The translations under genes were made by a program, and so were the position numbers. Shown piece by piece: positions 18,515 through 28,014 of a stretch of 64,000 nucleotides of DNA. The notes under the pieces were generated by a model. It worked only from the letters and a program-made list of their open reading frames with translations. It made no database searches and was not told where the DNA came from. The stretch is from Algoriella xinjiangensis. Lineage in GTDB: Bacteria > Bacteroidota > Bacteroidia > Flavobacteriales > Weeksellaceae. Location: contig NZ_FOUZ01000011.1 of assembly GCF_900115015.1 (NCBI RefSeq), positions 1 through 64,000 of the forward strand, given 5' to 3'. Numbering within the stretch: position 1 is the first letter of the stretch; each line of letters opens with the position of its first letter.

Positions 18515-20329
18515 TTATTTTATTAATTCTTCCGCCACATTAACTGTTGCTTCGTAAACTTCTTCTAAATTTTCACTTAATCCACCAAATGCATATTTTG
18601 ATTGGCGCGCTGTGTTCATTAATAATTTCCATTGTTCTACAACGGGCTCCGAAATACCTGCGGCAATCATTTTATCAGGCATATTCGCATCCGAAAAATT
18701 GGCTAAATCTGTATTCGTAGATTTCATTGCAACATTGCACAAAATTGTTTCTTGCAATTGATAAAATTCTTTTTGATCCGTTGCAAAAATCTTCAACTTC
18801 AATTCGTCCAAATCTGTTTTTATACTATTTGGTGATATTTCTGTTTTCTCAACCAAAACAAATTTTTGTTTTTCTGTTTTTGGTTGATAATTTTCAAAAT
18901 TATTTTGCTCGTTAATTGGTTTAACTTTTGGTACAATAACTTCTTCTTTATCTGAAGAATTATTTTTCTTTTTCATAAAAAATAATCCCGCAGCACTCAT
19001 CGCAATTACACTTCCCGTTACCCAAAGCCAAGCACTTTTACCTTCTTTTACATCGTTGGTAATTTCTTCTATTTTATCTGTAATGATAGAATCCGATGAT
19101 TTTTCTGAATCATCCGAAGCCAATTCTACATCGCTTTTTGGTGCTTTAGAACCCGAAACAGCTAAATTTATTGAATCTGATTTTAAGGTAATATACTTTT
19201 CTTTTACAGGATCAAAATAACTAAACTCGACAGGCGAAATTGTATATTCTCCTCCAAAATTAGGTACAAGTACTGTTTGTTCAGCAATTTTACCTTTCAT
19301 TCCTGAGTCGTATGTCTTAAAAGCATCACGCTTTTTAGGTGCAAATTTTTCTAAATTTTTGGATGTTTTAACTTGAGGAAGATTGATTGCATTAAAATTT
19401 CCTGCGCCACTAATTTCGACATCAAAATTGACACTTTCGTTGGCGTCAATTTCTTTTTTATCAACAGAAGCATTCATTTTAAATTGCCCTACAGCTCCAC
19501 TAAAATTCTTTGGTCGACCTTCTTCTGGCAAAGCTTTCGCATTAATTACAACCGCATTACTACGCACTTCTACTGCCTCTCCACCAAATGTCGTCGGCAT
19601 AATAACATCTACCGAAAAAGGGTCAATTTCTATGCGTCCAGGTTTCTGTGGAAAAACATAATAACGGGCAACTTCTTCAGAAAAATATTGTTTTCCTCCA
19701 ACCAATTCTTGCTTAATATTTTCGGGCGAACTTTTAACAATTTTAGGACTTAATCCGTCTAATTTTCCTTGACGAAAATTACGTTTACGATTAAGATAAG
19801 ATAAATCTTTTACATAAAGTTTTACCGACAAACTAACTTGTTCGTTAACATACGGATTAGATTTGGAAACATTACTTTGTAAAAAAACGGGTTGTGTCGA
19901 ATTATTTTTAAAATTAGAATGCGATAAACCTGTTCCTTTTACCTCGATATCTACTGGTTTCGACGTATATGTTTTACCATTAACTACAATTTTAGCTGCA
20001 CCTACACGGTATTTTCCTTCTTTTTCTGCAACAAAAGCCAAGACAATTCCATCCTCAATAACACCTTTTCCATTAACATAAGAAACGTTTTGAGAACGTT
20101 GTTCACCAACAATTTGTAAACCGCTATGACTTGGATATTTCATTGGTTGATCAATCGAATAGCTGTCTGTGTTAGATTCTATAAAAAATCCAACAGTAAA
20201 TGCTTCTCCTAAACTGACTTGCTTTTTGTCTGCATCAGATTTAAAAGATATTTGTTGTGCCAACGCTGTTATCGACGTTAAGGCTAACAATAAAAAGCTA
20301 TTAAAGACTCTTTCCGTAATCATCACCAA
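18515..20329 (-). CDS. batD: BatD-family protein
   Basis: 604 residues, last gene of the Bat operon. A signal peptide (cut near TALAQ) is followed by several immunoglobulin-like beta domains (about 25-400), a transmembrane helix (about 435-455, SVIAMSAAGLFFM) and a cytoplasmic helical tail (about 500-604). This is the layout of BatD, a large periplasmic protein anchored in the inner membrane. Bat genes were named for aerotolerance in Bacteroides fragilis, though their molecular role is unsettled. The start is either residue 1 (20329) or the methionine at residue 3 (20323); either overlaps or abuts the preceding gene, implying translational coupling. Confidence 0.88.
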   Translation of the reverse strand: MVMITERVFNSFLLLALTSITALAQQISFKSDADKKQVSLGEAFTVGFFIESNTDSYSIDQPMKYPSHSGLQIVGEQRSQNVSYVNGKGVIEDGIVLAFVAEKEGKYRVGAAKIVVNGKTYTSKPVDIEVKGTGLSHSNFKNNSTQPVFLQSNVSKSNPYVNEQVSLSVKLYVKDLSYLNRKRNFRQGKLDGLSPKIVKSSPENIKQELVGGKQYFSEEVARYYVFPQKPGRIEIDPFSVDVIMPTTFGGEAVEVRSNAVVINAKALPEEGRPKNFSGAVGQFKMNASVDKKEIDANESVNFDVEISGAGNFNAINLPQVKTSKNLEKFAPKKRDAFKTYDSGMKGKIAEQTVLVPNFGGEYTISPVEFSYFDPVKEKYITLKSDSINLAVSGSKAPKSDVELASDDSEKSSDSIITDKIEEITNDVKEGKSAWLWVTGSVIAMSAAGLFFMKKKNNSSDKEEVIVPKVKPINEQNNFENYQPKTEKQKFVLVEKTEISPNSIKTDLDELKLKIFATDQKEFYQLQETILCNVAMKSTNTDLANFSDANMPDKMIAAGISEPVVEQWKLLMNTARQSKYAFGGLSENLEEVYEATVNVAEELIK

Positions 20330-21186
20330 TCCTTAGAAGTTGTTGTTCGTTGTTTTTCTGATTTTTGCTGAATAATTTTTCGTTGTGTTTTGGCTTCCTG
20401 ATCTTGTAAAGCTTTTAGCAAACCATCGCCCAAATTATTCGGTGCATTATTTTGTTCGTTACCATCTCCATTATTACCTTGTTGTATTGCTGGATTTTGG
20501 TTATTTCCTTGACCTTTATTATTTCCGTTTTGACCACCAGCTTTCGGATTTCCTCCTTGATTTTGTTCTTTTTGCTGATCAGACTTTTGATTTTGAGACT
20601 GATTTTGCTGCTGTTGGTTATTTTGGTTTTGTTGATTCTGCTGTTTATTTTGTTGATCCTTTTGATTTTGCTGACTCTGATCGTTTTGGTCTTTCTTATT
20701 ATCCTTCCCATTTTGATCTTTCTGCTTTTCTTGCTCTTTTTCTAATAATTTTTTGGCAAGCGCATAATTGTAACGAGTTGCATCGTCTTTTGGATCATTT
20801 TTTAACGCTAATCTGTAATTATCAACCGCTTTTCCATAATCCTTTTCTTGCATAAAAGCATTTCCTAAATTATGATAAGCCAAATGTTTATCATCTTTCG
20901 TTTTCGAAATATCGGCAGAACGTTTGTAATGAGTGATGCTTTCTTTGAATCGTTTTTGCTGAAACAAAGCATTTCCTAAATTGTAGTTGGCCTTTACAGA
21001 AGTTGGATCTTCTATCGCCGCTTTTTTGTAGGCATATTCGGCATTATCAAATTTACCTTTTTGATATTGTTCGTTACCTTCTATAATGTAGCTTTTTGCT
21101 TTTGATTGTCCGAAACCAAAAACAGATAAAAGCATTATAGCTAAAAATCCTATTTGTTTTAAAAAGTACATCATTTTACCATACAA
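20323..21186 (-). CDS. batC: BatC-like TPR protein with Gln/Asn-rich tail
   Basis: 287 residues. Signal peptide or anchor (about 1-27), three to four tetratricopeptide repeats (about 30-150; VKANYNLGNALFQQKRFKESI, HLAYHNLGNAFMQEKDYGKAV) and then a low-complexity stretch rich in Gln, Asn and Lys (about 150-255) before a basic tail. TPR proteins at this position in Bat operons are thought to bind partners in the periplasm. The DNA of the Q/N-rich part (about 20450-20720) is simple-sequence-like and prone to length variation. The gene lies 5 bp after batB and overlaps batD by 7 bp. Confidence 0.85.
   Translation of the reverse strand: MYGKMMYFLKQIGFLAIMLLSVFGFGQSKAKSYIIEGNEQYQKGKFDNAEYAYKKAAIEDPTSVKANYNLGNALFQQKRFKESITHYKRSADISKTKDDKHLAYHNLGNAFMQEKDYGKAVDNYRLALKNDPKDDATRYNYALAKKLLEKEQEKQKDQNGKDNKKDQNDQSQQNQKDQQNKQQNQQNQNNQQQQNQSQNQKSDQQKEQNQGGNPKAGGQNGNNKGQGNNQNPAIQQGNNGDGNEQNNAPNNLGDGLLKALQDQEAKTQRKIIQQKSEKQRTTTSKDW
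20450..20720. repeat. Low-complexity CAA/AAT-rich coding tract
   Basis: Imperfect run of glutamine, asparagine and lysine codons inside batC, not a strict tandem repeat. Likely to vary in length between strains. Confidence 0.6.
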
Positions 21187-21191
21187 ACTTA

Positions 21192-22202
21192 CTATTTCTT
21201 TTTGTTAAAAATCTTATATTCAGATGTTAATAATTCCACAAAAAGTAAACATACCGCAATGGCTAAAAACCACTGATAGATATGATTCATATCTCTTGTT
21301 GTCGAGTTTGCAATTTGATTTTTATCAAGCTTTGCTTTGTACATAGAAATTGCAGATAAAGCATCTTGTGTATTATCTAATTGTATATAAGTTCCGTTTG
21401 TATCTTTTGCTAACTCGCGCAGATTTTTATCTTCTAAGTGCGAAATCACAGTACTACCCGTTTCATCTTTCTTATAATCTTCTGCATAACCATTGTAAAA
21501 AACCGGAATTGGACCTCCTTTTTCAGTTCCAACACCTACTGTTACAATATGAATTCCGTTGTCTTTTGCAATTTTTGCTGCCTGAGAAACCGTGTTTTCA
21601 TTGTCTTCTCCATCCGAAATTAAGACAATTAATTTACTTGTATTTGCAGATCCTTTGAATGATTTTGAAGCTTCTTGAACTGCATTTAGGTAATTTGTTC
21701 CTTGACTCGAAATTAACTCAGTATTAACATTTTGCAAATAACTATCAATCGCAGCATAATCATTTGTAAGTGGAGAAATTGTATATGCATTAGCTGCAAA
21801 GGCAACCAAAGATGCACGATCTCCGCCTAATTGATTTAATGTTTCCGAGATTAATTTTGTTGCTTTTTCTAATCGCGAAGGTGCTACATCTTGTGTATTC
21901 ATGCTTGATGAAAGGTCTAATAAAAAAACCATATCAATGCCTTCTCGTTTTACTTGTATATCTCTTTCGCCGTATAAAGGGTCCATTAATGCAAGAACTA
22001 TAAAAAAGAGTGCAACACAAAATGCGACTATCTTGAAGCCGTAACGTTTGGACGAAGTGATTGGAAAAACAAATGGAAACAATTCTTTATCTGCAAATGT
22101 TTTCTTTACACGTTCGCGCCATTGGAAAACCGTTATCGATAAATAAATAACAATTACCAACAATATGATTAGCCAAATATTATGTAATTCTCCCCACTGC
22201 AT
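21192..22202 (-). CDS. batB: BatB, von Willebrand factor A domain membrane protein
   Basis: 336 residues: membrane helices near the N-terminus (about 8-26 and 57-74), a vWA domain (about 88-290) with an intact metal site D96-L-S98-S-S100 (FLLDLSSSM), the second MIDAS region (NDYAAIDSYL) and SDGEDNE, and a C-terminal helix (about 308-325). The metal-dependent adhesion site implies protein-protein binding on the periplasmic side. It starts directly where batA ends (1-bp overlap), so the two vWA proteins are made together, likely as partners. Confidence 0.92.
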   Translation of the reverse strand: MQWGELHNIWLIILLVIVIYLSITVFQWRERVKKTFADKELFPFVFPITSSKRYGFKIVAFCVALFFIVLALMDPLYGERDIQVKREGIDMVFLLDLSSSMNTQDVAPSRLEKATKLISETLNQLGGDRASLVAFAANAYTISPLTNDYAAIDSYLQNVNTELISSQGTNYLNAVQEASKSFKGSANTSKLIVLISDGEDNENTVSQAAKIAKDNGIHIVTVGVGTEKGGPIPVFYNGYAEDYKKDETGSTVISHLEDKNLRELAKDTNGTYIQLDNTQDALSAISMYKAKLDKNQIANSTTRDMNHIYQWFLAIAVCLLFVELLTSEYKIFNKKK

Positions 22203-23218
22203 TAGATTAATTCTTTAAAAATTGTTCGACGCAAAATCGCTTCAAGTACTAATAAAATAAATGCTGGTAATAAAAAGCGTGCAAACAATTCGGTATAATT
22301 ATAATATTTGACTTCGTTAATTTCTGACTTTTCTAGCTTATCAATTTCTTGATAAATATCTTTTAAACTTTGATTACTTGTTGCTCTAAAATATAAACCT
22401 CCGGTTTTATCGGCAATTTCGCTCAATAATTTTTCATCAATTTCTACCGGACGCATATCAAACATATAATCGCCCAACATATCGTAACCAACCGGCATAG
22501 GCGCCATTCCGTTAGTTCCGATACCAATTGTGTAAACTTTTATACCTTTTTCTGCTGCAATATCAGCGGCTTGTCTTGGTGAAACGTACATTAAATCGCC
22601 AGACGGATTTACACTTTCTACACCATCCGTAATCAAAATAATTACTTTAGATTTTGCTTTACTATTTTTTAGATGATTAACTGCAGTTGCTAAACCTACG
22701 CCAATCGCTGTTCCATCTTCTAAACCACCAGAATGTAACAACTCAATTTCTTGTGTTAATACATCTCTATCTGTTGTTAATGGAACTCGTGTTAATGCTT
22801 CGCCCGAATATTCGACCAAACCTACACGGTCTGTTTTTCTATTTAATGCAAAATCTTTTGCAACATCTTTTAAAGCTGTTAAACGATCTGGTTTTAAATC
22901 GCGCGCCAACATACTCAACGATGTATCTACAGTTAATAAAATATCAACACCTTCGTCCGATTTTACTTTTGTTGTAACGTCTACATAACGCGGACGCGCA
23001 AGCGCAACAATGCACAACGACATGGCGATTATTCGCATTAAAAATAAAATTGGTTTGTACGATGCTAACGAACTTTTAGCACCTCCAAAAGCATTTAACG
23101 AAGGTAATTTTAGAGATGCTTTTTTTTGACTTGTTTTACGAATTTCTCTAAAAATGAAAAAAGGCAAAGCAAGTAATAATAGTAAAACCCAAGGATTTTG
23201 AAACTCAAAATTTAGCAT
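22202..23218 (-). CDS. batA: BatA, von Willebrand factor A domain membrane protein
   Basis: 338 residues with the same layout as BatB: two N-terminal helices (about 8-24 and 55-73), a vWA domain with MIDAS D98-T-S100-L-S102 (LLTVDTSLSM) and TDGVESVN, and a C-terminal helix (about 312-330). It is a paralogue of the next gene. In Bat operons BatA and BatB are thought to form a complex with the TPR proteins and to depend on the MoxR ATPase. It starts 2 bp after the preceding gene. Confidence 0.92.
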   Translation of the reverse strand: MLNFEFQNPWVLLLLLALPFFIFREIRKTSQKKASLKLPSLNAFGGAKSSLASYKPILFLMRIIAMSLCIVALARPRYVDVTTKVKSDEGVDILLTVDTSLSMLARDLKPDRLTALKDVAKDFALNRKTDRVGLVEYSGEALTRVPLTTDRDVLTQEIELLHSGGLEDGTAIGVGLATAVNHLKNSKAKSKVIILITDGVESVNPSGDLMYVSPRQAADIAAEKGIKVYTIGIGTNGMAPMPVGYDMLGDYMFDMRPVEIDEKLLSEIADKTGGLYFRATSNQSLKDIYQEIDKLEKSEINEVKYYNYTELFARFLLPAFILLVLEAILRRTIFKELI

Positions 23219-23220
23219 TT

Positions 23221-24186
23221 CTAATTATTATTAAACTGTTTATATTTTTCTCCCGTCACTTGATCTGTTTTTAAATCTTCGTTTTCGGGAATTTCTAATG
23301 GTTTTACATGCTCTACAAATTCATCAACCCATTTTCGGTGTGCTTCGTTTGTAGAATCATCAAATTGTTGTTTTGCAAATTTTACCAAATCTGCATCAAA
23401 CAAAAATTGTTTAAATTTCTGAACATCTTCTGGTAAAATATCTGGTTTTAAGGCGACGAATTTCACTAAATCATCTGACAAAATTTCTAATGCAGAAAAA
23501 TGGTAAACTCGACCTAAATAACGTCTTACAATAAATGATAATTGTGTGTAATATTCTTTTTGTTCGCCACGTTTTAAATATTTTTTTGCATCCAACGTTT
23601 TCAAACTTGCTTTGGCTTCGTCATAAGGTGTTTTGTATGCATTTTTATTAGAAAATTTAGATTTTCCTCTAATAAATAAAACGATCAAAACAATTGCAAG
23701 AAGAAATAAAACCAATGCAACAACTCCGTAAATCCAGTATTTGTTCCAATAATCATGCATCGTATATTCCTCTTCCATCACAGGTTTTATCGGGAATATT
23801 GCATTTTTAGTTGTGTCAACAGCAATATCTTGAATGTCAATTTCAAGTTGTTTTGTCTTAAAATCTTGTCCATTTTTTTGAATAGATAATGATGGAATTG
23901 TAAACTTTCCAGCATCATATCCCGTTAATTCAAGATGTTGAACAATTTCTGATTTTCCGTCTGTATTTACGGTATCTAATTTATGATCTAAAACCTCGAT
24001 ATGATGATTTAAAGAATCTGTAATCGAAGGAAAAATAATTTTATCTCCTTCTTTATAATCAACTTTTACCGTGTATTGAATTGGTTCTCCAATTTTGATT
24101 GTCGAACGATCCAATTTTGGCACAATTTCTTGCGCAAACGAAAATTGAAAAATGAATAAACTTACCAAAAGCAATAAATTCTTCAT
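23221..24186 (-). CDS. Bat-operon membrane protein of unknown function
   Basis: 321 residues. Signal peptide (1-18, FQFSFAQ), a periplasmic immunoglobulin-like domain (about 25-135) resembling the beta domains of BatD, one transmembrane helix (about 152-172, VVALVLFLLAIVLIVLF) and a cytoplasmic helical domain (about 185-290, YTQLSFIVRRYLGRVYHF). It occupies the usual place of a conserved uncharacterised gene between the DUF58 and BatA genes. It shares its start region with the stop of the DUF58 gene, so translation is probably coupled. Confidence 0.8.
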   Translation of the reverse strand: MKNLLLLVSLFIFQFSFAQEIVPKLDRSTIKIGEPIQYTVKVDYKEGDKIIFPSITDSLNHHIEVLDHKLDTVNTDGKSEIVQHLELTGYDAGKFTIPSLSIQKNGQDFKTKQLEIDIQDIAVDTTKNAIFPIKPVMEEEYTMHDYWNKYWIYGVVALVLFLLAIVLIVLFIRGKSKFSNKNAYKTPYDEAKASLKTLDAKKYLKRGEQKEYYTQLSFIVRRYLGRVYHFSALEILSDDLVKFVALKPDILPEDVQKFKQFLFDADLVKFAKQQFDDSTNEAHRKWVDEFVEHVKPLEIPENEDLKTDQVTGEKYKQFNNN

Positions 24187-25058
24187 TAGGCTTTATGACT
24201 TTTAAAGTAATTTAACAATGGGCGAATATAATCTTCATCGGTACGAATACTTAATGCGCCCGAATTATTTTTATTAAAAATTGATTGATAACGTTGATCC
24301 AAATCGCGGTAATATTGTGCATATTGTTGACGAAGTTTTTTAGACGAAGTATTAATTAATCTAATTTCTCCGGATTCATTATCTTGTACATGCACCAAAC
24401 CAATATCGGGAAAACTTTGTTCCTTTTCATCGTAAACTCTAATTCCGGTAACATCATGCTTTTTGGCAACAATTCGCAATGCTTTTTCATAATCCGAAGA
24501 ATCAATAAAATCAGATAAAATAAAAACATTGGATTTTCTACGCGCCAAATTCATAAAAGTAGCCAAAGTTGCGGCTAAATCTGTTTTTTTACTTGTTGGT
24601 TCAAACGAAACAATTTCGCGAACAAGTCGTAAAACATGTTGTTTTCCTTTTTTAGGCGGAATAAATTTTTCGATATGATCAGAATATAAAATCAATCCAA
24701 CTTTGTCGTTATACGTTGTTGCCGAAAATGCCAAAGTAGCACTCAATTCAGCAATCGTTTCCATCTTAATTTGTTTTCTTGTTCCAAAATTTTCAGAATT
24801 AGAAACATCAACCAATAAATACATGGTCAATTCGCGTTCTTCTTCAAAAACTTTTACATAAGGTTCGCTGTATCGCGCAGTTTTATTCCAATCGATATTA
24901 CGAACATCATCACCATATTGATACGGACGAATTTCACTAAAAATCATTCCTCTTCCTTTGAATGAACTTTGATATTCACCCATAAAAAGGTTGCTCGCTT
25001 TGCGCTTACTTTTTAGTTCAATACGTTTTACACGTTTGATGATTTCTTTTGCATCCAA
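24186..25058 (-). CDS. DUF58-domain protein of the Bat operon
   Basis: 290 residues, no signal peptide or membrane helix. The DUF58 signature is clear: FKGRGMIFSEIRPYQYGDDVRNIDWNKTARYSEPYVK (about 29-65) and ELTMYLLVDVSNSENFGT, a degenerate vWA-like MIDAS (DVSNS). These cytoplasmic proteins nearly always accompany a MoxR ATPase and are probably its client or adaptor. It lies 26 bp after moxR. Confidence 0.9.
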   Translation of the reverse strand: MDAKEIIKRVKRIELKSKRKASNLFMGEYQSSFKGRGMIFSEIRPYQYGDDVRNIDWNKTARYSEPYVKVFEEERELTMYLLVDVSNSENFGTRKQIKMETIAELSATLAFSATTYNDKVGLILYSDHIEKFIPPKKGKQHVLRLVREIVSFEPTSKKTDLAATLATFMNLARRKSNVFILSDFIDSSDYEKALRIVAKKHDVTGIRVYDEKEQSFPDIGLVHVQDNESGEIRLINTSSKKLRQQYAQYYRDLDQRYQSIFNKNNSGALSIRTDEDYIRPLLNYFKSHKA

Positions 25059-25084
25059 GATTTTAACTGATTTTAGCTGTTAAT

Positions 25085-26068
25085 TTAAGGAACTGGAACA
25101 ACATTAAGAATGTTATCGATAATTTCTTCTGGCGTTACATTTTCTGCTTCGGCTTCGTAACTAATTCCGATACGATGACGCAAAACATCTTTTGCCATTG
25201 CACGTACATCGTCTGGAATAACATAGGCGCGTTTGCGTAAAAACGCATATACTTTTGAAGCTTGTGCTAGATTGATTGATCCACGCGGTGATGAACCAAA
25301 TGAAATCATCGGAACCAATTTTTCTAAACCAATTTTATCTGGAAAACGAGTTGCGAAAATAATATCTAAGATATATTTCTCAATTTTTTCGTCCATATAA
25401 ACTTGTTTCACCATTTCGCGCGCTTCTAACAATTCAGTAATCGTAATTACTTTTTCTACTTTAGGAAAAGTTTGATTGATAGAATTTCTTAAGATTAAAC
25501 GTTCTGATTCGAAATCTGGATAAGTAATCACAGTTTTCAACATAAAACGGTCAACTTGTGCTTCTGGTAAAGGATAGGTTCCTTCTTGTTCCACAGGATT
25601 TTGAGTTGCCAAAACCAAAAAGGGTTTTTGCAAAGGATACGTTTCATCGCCAATTGTTACTTGACGCTCTTGCATAGCCTCTAACAAAGCAGACTGTACC
25701 TTTGCAGGCGAACGATTTATCTCATCTGCTAAAACAAAGTTGGCGAAAATTGGTCCTTTTTTAATTCGAAAATCGTTTTCTTTTACATTGTAAATTAGTG
25801 TCCCAACCACATCGGCAGGCAACAAATCTGGTGTAAACTGAATACGAGAAAAAGAGCCATCTACGGCATCAGAAAGAGTTTTTATGGCTAATGTTTTGGC
25901 TAATCCTGGTACACCTTCTAGTAAAACGTGTCCGTTACCTAACAATCCAATTAAAAGACTTTCAATCATTTTTTCTTGTCCAATAATCGCCTTATTTATT
26001 TCCGAAGTTAAACGCGAAATACTTTCGCTCTTCGCCTCAATCTGTTGATTTAATTGTTGTATATCCAA
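25085..26068 (-). CDS. MoxR-family AAA+ ATPase
   Basis: 327 residues. Walker A GVPGLAKT (52-59), Walker B with LADEINRSPAKVQSALLEAM, sensor 1 ATQNPVEQEGTYPLPEAQVDRF, and the C-terminal lid. MoxR proteins act as chaperones that assemble or activate vWA-domain partners with ATP; here the partners are the DUF58 protein and BatA/BatB encoded next. First gene of the seven-gene unit, preceded by a good promoter (26182-26209). Confidence 0.94.
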   Translation of the reverse strand: MDIQQLNQQIEAKSESISRLTSEINKAIIGQEKMIESLLIGLLGNGHVLLEGVPGLAKTLAIKTLSDAVDGSFSRIQFTPDLLPADVVGTLIYNVKENDFRIKKGPIFANFVLADEINRSPAKVQSALLEAMQERQVTIGDETYPLQKPFLVLATQNPVEQEGTYPLPEAQVDRFMLKTVITYPDFESERLILRNSINQTFPKVEKVITITELLEAREMVKQVYMDEKIEKYILDIIFATRFPDKIGLEKLVPMISFGSSPRGSINLAQASKVYAFLRKRAYVIPDDVRAMAKDVLRHRIGISYEAEAENVTPEEIIDNILNVVPVP

Positions 26069-26181
26069 AATTTCGTTGAAATTAGTGTTTATATTTTCGG
26101 TTCAAATTTCCTCTAAAATTAAGCATTACAATTAATTTAGAGTTTAAAACTTTCATACAATATTGTTAAACTTTGTTAAGA

Positions 26182-26209
26182 CAAATGTAGTATATGAAAC
26201 AATTTGCAA
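26182..26209 (-). promoter_or_regulatory. Bat operon promoter
   Basis: On the minus strand TTG (26209-26207), a 17-nt spacer and TACATTTG (26189-26182). The leader before moxR would be about 110 nt. Confidence 0.45.
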
Positions 26210-26299
26210 CATATTTTTTAAAAAATAATGCTAAAAGTTATTCACAATATAAGAACAACTGGCTTTTCTAGTTATTTTTACTCTAAATATTTATAGACT

Positions 26300-26887
26300 A
26301 TGAAAAATTATTTACTTGTTATTTTACTTACATTAAGTGCGTTTGTTTTTGGACAAAAACTGCAACTTGTTTCTGGAAATACAGATTTTTTGAAAGATCA
26401 GAAAGAAATAAATGTGAAATTAGATTTTGATGATGCAAAATTTTATGATGATAATAAAACAGAAACTCAATATTTAGAAAATCGAAAAAAAGATGTTTTA
26501 GAGAATCCGAAAAGAGGCGAAGTTTATTGGAAAGAGTGGATTGCTGCATGGCAAGAAAATAGAGATAAGACTTTTTTAGACACTTTTATAAGAGGAACTA
26601 AAAAAACAAAAGAACTAAAATTTACACAAAATTCGGCTGCAAAATATACATTAATCATAAAAACAGAATGGATTTATCCAGGTTATCATGCTGGTATTGT
26701 AATTGAGCCTGCAAAATTAAGCACAACTTTAAGTTTTGTTGAAACTGCAAATCCATCCAATACTTTATTAATTTATAAAACAGATAAAGTAGCTGGAACG
26801 GCTGGTAAAAACGATTTTAAAATGGAATATGGACGAATTGCTTCTGCGTATGAAAAAACTGGTCAATTACTTGTGAAAAAGATATAG
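26300..26887 (+). CDS. Secreted protein of unknown function
   Basis: 195 residues with a signal peptide (1-18, SAFVFGQ). The mature part has an Asp/Lys-rich, helical first half and a beta-rich second half (AKYTLIIKTEWIYPGYHAGIVIEPAKLSTTLSFVE) resembling lipid- or ligand-binding beta proteins, but no family is recognised. Monocistronic: divergent from the Bat operon and followed by its own terminator, so probably independent of the catabolic genes downstream. Confidence 0.75.
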   Translation: MKNYLLVILLTLSAFVFGQKLQLVSGNTDFLKDQKEINVKLDFDDAKFYDDNKTETQYLENRKKDVLENPKRGEVYWKEWIAAWQENRDKTFLDTFIRGTKKTKELKFTQNSAAKYTLIIKTEWIYPGYHAGIVIEPAKLSTTLSFVETANPSNTLLIYKTDKVAGTAGKNDFKMEYGRIASAYEKTGQLLVKKI

Positions 26888-26906
26888 AAAATAGACTTAA
26901 TCAAGC

Positions 26907-26937
26907 AAAGCCATACAAAATTAGTATGGCTTTTTTT
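26907..26937 (+). terminator. Terminator of the 26300 gene
   Basis: AAAGCCATAC / GTATGGCTTT with a 7-nt loop followed by a T run. Confidence 0.85.
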
Positions 26938-26988
26938 ATTGTAAAAAGTTTGACATTTTAATTAAATTTACGAGAGAATTTCTTTGTT

Positions 26989-27870
26989 ATGGGAAACAAA
27001 AATTTAACATTTGATGGTTTATACGGTGAAAATGAAATTTCTTTGGTTAGAGGAACAATTCATATAGAACCTATTCAACTTATTTTAGAGAAGAATAATT
27101 TAGAAGTTATGCCTCATTTTCATAAAAATTTGTTTCAGATTTTTTATATCGAAGAAGGTCAAATTCAATTGCATTACAATAATCAAATTATAGATATTGG
27201 AGCGCAAACTTATTTTACAATTCCAAAAAATATAGTGCATGGAATTACCTCCGAAAAAAATATCAACGGTTGGGTACTTTCTATCACCGATTTTGGATTA
27301 GAAAAAACATTGAAACTAGATGCTGATATTTTTTTTAATATTGAAGAAATACACATTGCAACTATTGATTTTGAAAATCCTTTGTACGTTAATTTTTATC
27401 AAACATATTATAAATGTATAAAAGAGTACAATGATAATTTACATGCGCGCGAATTAGCTTTAGAATATTTGACTGGTATGTTATTGATTCGCTTATTCCG
27501 AATTCATAATAATGATGATACTTTAATTTTAAAAGAAAACAGTATTTATAAAATTATTTATCGTCGTTTTAAAACCTTAATCAAAGAAAATAATAGTTTT
27601 AAACATTCGGTCGAATTTTATGCCAAACAACTTTCCATCTCTCCAAGTCATCTAACTCGTATTTGTAGAAAAGTTGCAAACGAAACTCCAAAAAAAATAA
27701 TTGCTCTTTATTTTATTAATGAAGCAAAAGTACTTCTTACAAAAGTAGATTACTCAATTTCTGATGTCGCATTCAAATTAGGTTTTGATGATCCTTCTTA
27801 CTTTACACGCCTATTTAAACAAACGACCAACTATACACCAAGAAGTTTTCGAAAAAAAGTAGGACTTTAA
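26989..27870 (+). CDS. AraC-family transcriptional regulator of the benzoate/catechol cluster
   Basis: 293 residues. The N-terminal half is a cupin-like sensing domain (about 30-150; MPHFHKNLFQIFYIEEGQIQLHYNN, TYFTIPKNIVHGI). The C-terminal ~100 residues are the AraC/XylS DNA-binding domain with two helix-turn-helices (VEFYAKQLSISPSHLTRICRKV; YSISDVAFKLGFDDPSYFTRLFKQ). It lies 144 bp upstream of catB on the same strand and is the only regulator next to the cluster. The layout resembles PobR-type AraC regulators of aromatic catabolism, whereas proteobacterial ben/cat genes mostly use LysR-type BenM/CatM. An aromatic acid or muconate as effector is inference. Confidence 0.88.
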   Translation: MGNKNLTFDGLYGENEISLVRGTIHIEPIQLILEKNNLEVMPHFHKNLFQIFYIEEGQIQLHYNNQIIDIGAQTYFTIPKNIVHGITSEKNINGWVLSITDFGLEKTLKLDADIFFNIEEIHIATIDFENPLYVNFYQTYYKCIKEYNDNLHARELALEYLTGMLLIRLFRIHNNDDTLILKENSIYKIIYRRFKTLIKENNSFKHSVEFYAKQLSISPSHLTRICRKVANETPKKIIALYFINEAKVLLTKVDYSISDVAFKLGFDDPSYFTRLFKQTTNYTPRSFRKKVGL

Positions 27871-27909
27871 ATAAATCCTAATTTAAGATTAAGAAAACGT
27901 TATAGAAAG

Positions 27910-27998
27910 ACATTCGTGTATGTTTTATCCTATTTTTAACTGATTTTTACTAAAATTTACCATTCTATTTCTCCATTTTTGTAGTGTATAATTTACAC
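27910..27998 (+). promoter_or_regulatory. Possible operator/promoter region of the catB operon
   Basis: The 144-bp gap before catB holds two short inverted repeats: ACAT-n6-ATGT (27910-27923) and GTGTA-taatt-TACAC (27984-27998). The second immediately follows a near-consensus -7 element (CATTTTTG, one mismatch). These are candidate regulator sites by position only. Confidence 0.3.
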
Positions 27999-28014
27999 AA
28001 CTAAATACATTGAA

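Noticed and set aside
26238-26246. TTATTCACA, a DnaA-box-like string upstream of the Bat operon
   Set aside because: Isolated nine-base match; several are expected by chance.
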